Part shown: one piece after another, positions 58,767 through 64,000 of the stretch
Numbering within the stretch: position 1 is the stretch's first letter
Layout of the letters: the number at the start of each line of letters is the position of its first letter
DNA from: Cordilura impudica
Taxonomy: Eukaryota; Arthropoda; Insecta; Diptera; Scathophagidae
NCBI GenBank assembly: GCA_963682025.1
Contig: OY821517.1
Span: 54,645,716-54,709,715, forward strand
Length of the DNA stretch: 64,000 nucleotides
Direction: 5' to 3'
Made by a program: the position numbers and the translations under genes
The notes under the pieces: model-generated
What the model saw: the letters and a program-made list of their open reading frames with translations, nothing else
Databases searched by the model: none
What the model was told of the DNA's origin: nothing

Positions 58767-58885
58767 TATAATTAAACATAAGTCAAAACCACTGCAGTTA
58801 GTACATAAGAAAAGATTTTTTATCTACCTTCGTAATTTATTATGATTGTAAATCTTGTAAATAAATAAATATATATAATTCAATT
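58767..58885 (+). repeat. 3' end of a second LINE 3-family copy
   Basis: 'caaaaccactgcagttagtac' and 'accttcgtaatttattatgattgtaaatcttg' followed by 'taaataaataaat' are the inverse of 40607-40700, that is, the 3' UTR and tail of LINE 3. Severely 5' truncated. Confidence 0.65.
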
Positions 58886-58889
58886 TTTA

Positions 58890-59233
58890 ATCTATAATAT
58901 TAATAGGCTAGACAATTTCTTGTGACCGTTTCATCCCGATTTTAACCAAACGTATATTATTTGAAAGGTATTTTTTTTTTTTTTTTTTTGCAGATTTACA
59001 GAATTTTAAATTTTGTCCTTTATTTTGTGTAAATTGCATTTAAAGTTGCTACTTACACATACATAAAATTATATAATGCTATGTGTGTGTTTGTAATAAA
59101 AATGAGTTTGTTTTTTTGTCTTGATTCGTGAATTGGCTATAATTGATTAGCATTCTTTTAGGGTCTTTATTTAATGAAAAAATAAAATTTCCTACAATTT
59201 GCACTCGAATTTCGAGGGCTGGAATCTGCTAGA
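58890..59233 (-). repeat. R1 repeat copy 7
   Basis: Minus orientation, from 'tctataatattaataggctag' to 'ggctggaatctgctag'; complete except for a small gap. Confidence 0.7.
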
Positions 59234-59437
59234 TGTAAATAAATATATTAATAGCCATTATTTTTTATGACTTCTGAAAGACGATTTGACATATCGAAAT
59301 TAATTTTTTGTACTATAAAGAAAAAAAAGCTGCTTGCTTGTGAAGGAAACCAATTTTTATGTTGTTTTCATAACATATATAATGTTGTTTCTTTATTTAT
59401 TTAATATATATACGAGGGATATACATACATTTATAAA

Positions 59438-59866
59438 TACTAGCAGAGCTCAGCCCTCGAAATTCGGGTGCAAATTTTAGGAAAGTTATTTTTTCATTCA
59501 ATTATACATATATGTTGAACACACAGAAGATATATAACTGGATTTGTTAATAAATAATTTTATAAGAGCCTAAAGGTATGCTAATAAATTTCAGCCAATT
59601 CAGAATTCAACACAAATTTAATAAACACACACACATCGCTGTATAGTTTTTTATTTGAAGCTTAAATATGTGTTTTATATATGTGTTAGTAGCAACTTTA
59701 AGTGCATTTTACTCCAAAAAATGTTCCAGACGGTGCAAATCTGTAAATATGGTGGACAACTTAAAATAGATACCTTTCAAAAGGGGCATTTTTGGTAAAA
59801 ATCGGTTGGTAAATAAAATTTTTATATCGGTCCCAAGATATCGCCTTTCCCATTAATATTATAGAT
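59438..59866 (+). repeat. R1 repeat copy 8 (diverged)
   Basis: From 'actagcagagctcagccctcg' to 'cccattaatattatagat', about 430 bp, with extra sequence after the near-palindrome. Confidence 0.65.
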
Positions 59867-60504
59867 ACTTTCAATAATCTTAAGGAGATTCTTTTTATTC
59901 AATTTATATTAAATATCCAGACTCCCCAAAGCACTCAACCATGCAGATTCCTTGTTATTAGTGATTATTAATTGATTCTTAATAACGGAATATAATATAA
60001 TAATTAACATTAATGGATTTTGATTTTAATTTTTTGATCTCTTACTAAAAAATTATCAAACTTATATGCTAAAATTATTCTTATTGAAATTTTATGTTTC
60101 GCTTACTCCAAATAAATATTTTTGAATAAATGTATGTCAGAATATTTTATGTGTCATCGATTCATATGACTTCCGCATACGTATGTGTTAATACTTCATG
60201 ACCATTTACCATGTATAAAAAAAATCGCAAATGCAATCTTTTTTTTTTTTTTTTAATTAATTTAAAGTGTGCCGTGTATATAAAGACCACATATTATTAA
60301 AATATATGGGTCAGGCTTTCGATGACATATAAAATATTGACACATGATACCCGTTTATTTTTGTTCTACAATTTATTGTTTGGGTGTTTCCGTTGTTTCA
60401 AGAAATTTATTTTTTTTTTAAATCTAGAGATATTTATATTTTTTTTATTAAGTCTATCTGGATACACTACAATGCTCCTTACTGATTTCATCCCAATCTT
60501 CTTG

Positions 60505-61180
60505 AAGCCTTTCTTTTAGTTTATTTATCGAAAAACGGGGTTCTCATGAACACAGCAATCGATGGGATTTATATCAAGAGATCAATAACTTATCAAAAAA
60601 TTTCGGACAATTATACAACAACCACTCACGGTTAACATATTCCTTATGCTTGGGATCGGTATCTTGATATAATTTAAAAGTTGATGAAATTCTCATTGTT
60701 GCAGCGGATTGTTTTATTATCCTTATTCAATATCCCATCGTTAAAAATCAAGTTCAAAAGCCCCACACCGTCACACTTCCAGCTCCGTGCTTCACTGTGA
60801 ATGTGATATCTTTTTCTTTTAGCTCCTCATTTGGTGTTCGCCTTACCATAGTTTTCCTTCGCTTCCAAACGGATTGAATTTGCTTTCATCATGAAAAATA
60901 ACGTCTTCCCACAATATAAAATCTCTCCTAATATGTTCCTTGGCAAATTTAAACCTGATATTTTTATCCTTTAAATTAACGAAAGACTTTTTTCGGGCAA
61001 CTCAGCGTTGTGCCTTGTGTTTTTTTTTTATAGTGCATTGTATTGTTGATTCTGATATAATTTATCCCATTTCTACCTTACCTCTGTGACCAGTTTTGGA
61101 GAGCTTAAGCGAGGATTAACTTTTATTTTTCTTACAATAAGGCATTCTTCCAACTCGGTTAAGTTTTTTGACAGGCCAGG
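60505..61180 (-). pseudogene. Tc1-like transposase relic
   Basis: Minus strand, fragments in order: GRMPYCKKN and PRLSSPKLVTEV (HTH 2 side), ARKKSFVNLKDKNIRFKFAK, HIRRDFILWEDVIFHDESKF (first catalytic Asp), GVGLLNLIFNDGILNK, then TDPKHKEYVNREWLLYNCPK (second Asp region). This is the block order of Tc1-superfamily transposases. Many stops and shifts; the third acidic block is not clear. Old. Confidence 0.65.
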
Positions 61181-61849
61181 CAACTTCTAAAATTCAATTC
61201 TTTTCTCATTTTTATATCTTCGAATATAATATTGGTCTTTTCAGGGTTTTCCATTTTCATAATGAAAAATTACTAAGTTTTTTGCGCTTTTTATTAAAAA
61301 AAAAAAAAAAACTTAATAATGACAAAAAAAATCGGCTCAGTTTATTTACTACACTTTTATAAATATGGGATTTACCATTTTAGAAAAAAATTGTGGTGGG
61401 TTTGCATGTTACAGGTTTGCATTTTAAGGAGCAATAAAAAAAATGAATATTAATGAAGCGTGTATTTACTTAGAGTAACAGTATATTTTTTTAAACTATT
61501 TCTTTATTTTTATTTTTTTCATCAGATGATAATAAAAATAGGCTAAAAAGAAAACTAAATGTTAATGTTTCAGTATAAAAAAACTGGATGCATCGCTGAT
61601 TTAAAAAAAAAAATTAATTTAAACCTAGTATTAACGGCAGTAACTAACTGTATGTATATATTTATTTTACAAAATTGATATATGGGTTTTTTCGACCTGA
61701 GTTTGCAATGGGTTAATAAAGAATTACATAATTAGTACTTCTTCATTGATTTTTTTAAATTTAATCGAACACACATTGTCAATTTTTCACCCCATATTTG
61801 AATTATTTTTTTTAATCAACTTACCTCTAAAAATACATCAGTTATTATG

Positions 61850-62190
61850 CTTTGAATAAATTTGGTCCTACGAAAAGTTGCCCAAAGAATAAAAAGTCTG
61901 CCGTCAAATTATTTCCAATGTCATTAGAAAGTACTAAGAGAAGTTGAGCATTGATCGGACACATGGTTCGGGAAGAAAGAAAAGCCAAGAAAAAGGAAAA
62001 ATTATTGAAAAGAGCTGCCAACAGACCCAATTGAAAAGCACCTCGGTTATCTAAATGCTCGGACTATTTGGTGTGAAAAGTTACAGCCAATGCTGGTTTG
62101 AAGCCTTATAAAGTCCCAAAAGCTACAGAGAGAAACGCTGCAAAAAATTTAGAGGCAACATATCACCCTCGTTGACTAAATAAGCCATTT
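61850..62190 (+). pseudogene. Tc1-like transposase N-terminal relic
   Basis: Plus strand, mixed frames: PTKSCPKNKKSAVKLFPM, MVREERKAKKKEKLLKRAAN, then GLKPYKVPKATERNAAKNLE. The last part fits the region just after the HTH of a Tc1/mariner subfamily in insects. Related to 1494-1800. No DDE part. Confidence 0.5.
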
Positions 62191-62740
62191 ACCTGGATAA
62201 ACTTAGAATAATATAGTTTACCATTACTTCGTGCAAGTTGAAAATGGGATAAATAGGGCATCATTGTGCCAAGATATGTTCTAAGATATGGAGAAATTTT
62301 TAGAAAATGCTAAAAAATTCAAAGTGTTTTTTGCACACAATAAAAAAAAGGCATTCAAAAAATCGCACAAAACTACACGAGTAGCTATAAAAAAAAGTTT
62401 TCGCAACACAATTAAATTTTTTTTTTATACGGTGAATAGGGACCACAAAAGTTTCACTAAGAAAATAACTGAAACCCCTACGAAACAACTAAACGTTTTC
62501 CAATTATGGTGTATTCGTAGGAAATCAAGTTTTTTTAAATTTTTCCTGCCTTAGTGGAGTTCCATCCTCGGAGAAGGAGTGATGGGCAATGTAATTGGTA
62601 TTTTTCTGTTTTGTTTATAAATTTATTGTTGAATTGGCTGTTAATTATGTTGTTGTTGTTTCTCAAAAGCTTTTGAATTGGATCCTCTCTAATCGTTTTA
62701 TATGTATTTTTACCGTATTGTTATATGTATTTTTATTTTT

Positions 62741-64000
62741 TATCAACATCATATTTTCCAGTGCATAAAAAACAAGTCGAAATATTGATGTTTTCAGAAA
62801 TACAATTTATACTTTCTGAAATTCAATTGATGTTTTCTGAAACTCAATTGATGTTTTCTGAAATTCAATTGATTATTTCTGAATTGCAACTGATACTTTC
62901 TGAAATTCAATTGATGTCTGCTGAAATACAATTGATGTTTTCTGAAATTCTATTGATGTTTTCTGAAATTCTATTGATGTTTTCTGAAATTCAATTGATG
63001 TTTTCTGAAATTCTATTGATGTTTTCTGAAATTCAATTGATGTGTTCTGAAATTCAATTGATGTTTTCTGAAATTCAATTGATGTTTTCTGAAATGCAGT
63101 TGATGTTTTCTGAAATATAAATGATGTTTCTGAAATTCAATTGATGTTTTCTGAAATTCAATTGATGTTCACTGAAATTCTATTGATGTTTTCTGAAATT
63201 CAATTGATGTGTTCTGAAATTCAATTGATGTTTTCTGAAATTCAATTGATGTTTTCTGAAATGCAGTTGATGTTTTCTGAAATATAAATGATGTTTCTGA
63301 AATTCAATTGATGTTTTCTGAAATTCTATTGATGTTTTCTGAAATTCAATTGATGTGTTCTGAAATTCAATTGATGTTTTCTGAAATTCAATTGATGTTT
63401 TCTGAAATGCAGTTGATGTTTTCTGAAATATAAATGATGTTTCTGAAATTCAATTGATGTTTTCTGAAATTCAATTGATGTTCACTGAAATTCTATTGAT
63501 GTTTTCTGAAATTCAATTGATGTGTTCTGAAATTCAATTGATGTTTTCTGAAATTCAATTGATGTTTTCTGAAATGCAGTTGATGTTTTCTGAAATATAA
63601 ATGATGTTTCTGAAATTCAATTGATGTTTACTGAAATACAATTGATGTTTTCTGAAATTCTATTGATGTTTTCTGAAATTCAATTGATGTTTTCTGAAAT
63701 TCTATTGATGTTTTCTGAAATTCAATTGATGTGTTCTGAAATTCAATTGATGTTTTCTGAAATTCAATTGATGTTTTCTGAAATGCAGTTGATGTTTTCT
63801 GAAATATAAATGATGTTTCTGAAATTCAATTGATGTTTACTGAAATTCAATTGATGTTTCCTGAAATTCAATTGATGTTTACTGAAATTCTATTGATGTT
63901 TTCTGAAATACAAATGCTACTTTCTGAAATTCTATTGATGTTTTCGGAAATTCAGTTGATGTTTTCTGAAATACAATTGATGTTTTCTGAAATACAATTG
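62741..64000 (+). repeat. 21-bp satellite array 3, continues past window end
   Basis: Leader 'tatcaacatcatattttccagtgcataaaaaacaagtcg' is shared with copies 1 and 2, so the array belongs to the same element; the first 50-60 bp of the element are missing. The array starts near 62785 and is still running at 64000. It has a higher-order pattern, marked by a 20-bp unit with 'gaaatataaatgatgtttctg' at 63112, 63279, 63425, 63592 and 63801. Confidence 0.9.

Noticed and set aside
62288..62554. 88-codon Lys/Phe-rich frame
   Set aside because: Follows a Tc1-like relic but shows no transposase motif; composition matches AT-rich background.

Overview
The window is nuclear DNA from a higher fly (Diptera, Brachycera, probably a calyptrate). 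The evidence is the AT-rich sequence, short GT-AG introns, GGAC-rich dispersed repeats of the kind described from flies, mariner, Tc1, Jockey and copia relics, and two exons of a DM-domain gene that match insect Dmrt99B (DMRTA type). The only host gene I can support is this Dmrt99B 5' end (47573-47924, + strand). The rest of the gene must lie beyond 64000, so its second intron is longer than 16 kb and is packed with mobile DNA.

Layout. 1-5700: relics of mariner/Tc1 elements, a 5'-truncated LINE with a 13-bp target duplication, and a 0.4-kb foldback. 5700-11000: anonymous AT-rich DNA, degraded dispersed repeats and two minisatellites. 11440-13105: a broken copy of an uncharacterised arthropod repeat-protein gene that keeps a recognisable intron. 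13168-20808: a full-length Jockey-type LINE with a 12-bp target duplication, itself interrupted by about 1.25 kb of an AAAAATT satellite and by a Helentron-like element carrying a 21-bp satellite. 20821-22080: an older LINE with RNase H, whose A-rich tail the Jockey element entered. 22480-23281: a foldback with near-perfect arms. 23300-30400: mostly unassigned.

30426-46254 is the most striking region: a nest about 15.8 kb long bounded by inverted termini. Its flanks are roughly 2-kb inverted arms rich in 'CTACTCGAAAAAG' motifs. A copia element has entered the left arm. The right arm holds a LINE (16-bp target duplication), two mariners that share one TA, and a 21-bp-satellite element. A deleted mariner lies near the centre.

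46255-47924 is the Dmrt99B upstream region and exons 1-2. 47925-64000 is intron 2. It contains a nearly intact DNA transposon with about 575-bp inverted repeats and an uninterrupted 503-codon transposase-like gene, a Transib (RAG1-related) relic, a 255-bp TA-flanked MITE, several copies of a 'CTCGAAATTCGAG' repeat, a mariner and two Tc1-like relics, and at the end a third 21-bp satellite array with higher-order periodicity.

The genes do not form a pathway. They record layered transposition, and target-site duplications, nesting and sequence intactness give a relative order of insertion. All names rest on reading the sequence and on memory of protein families; no database search was run.
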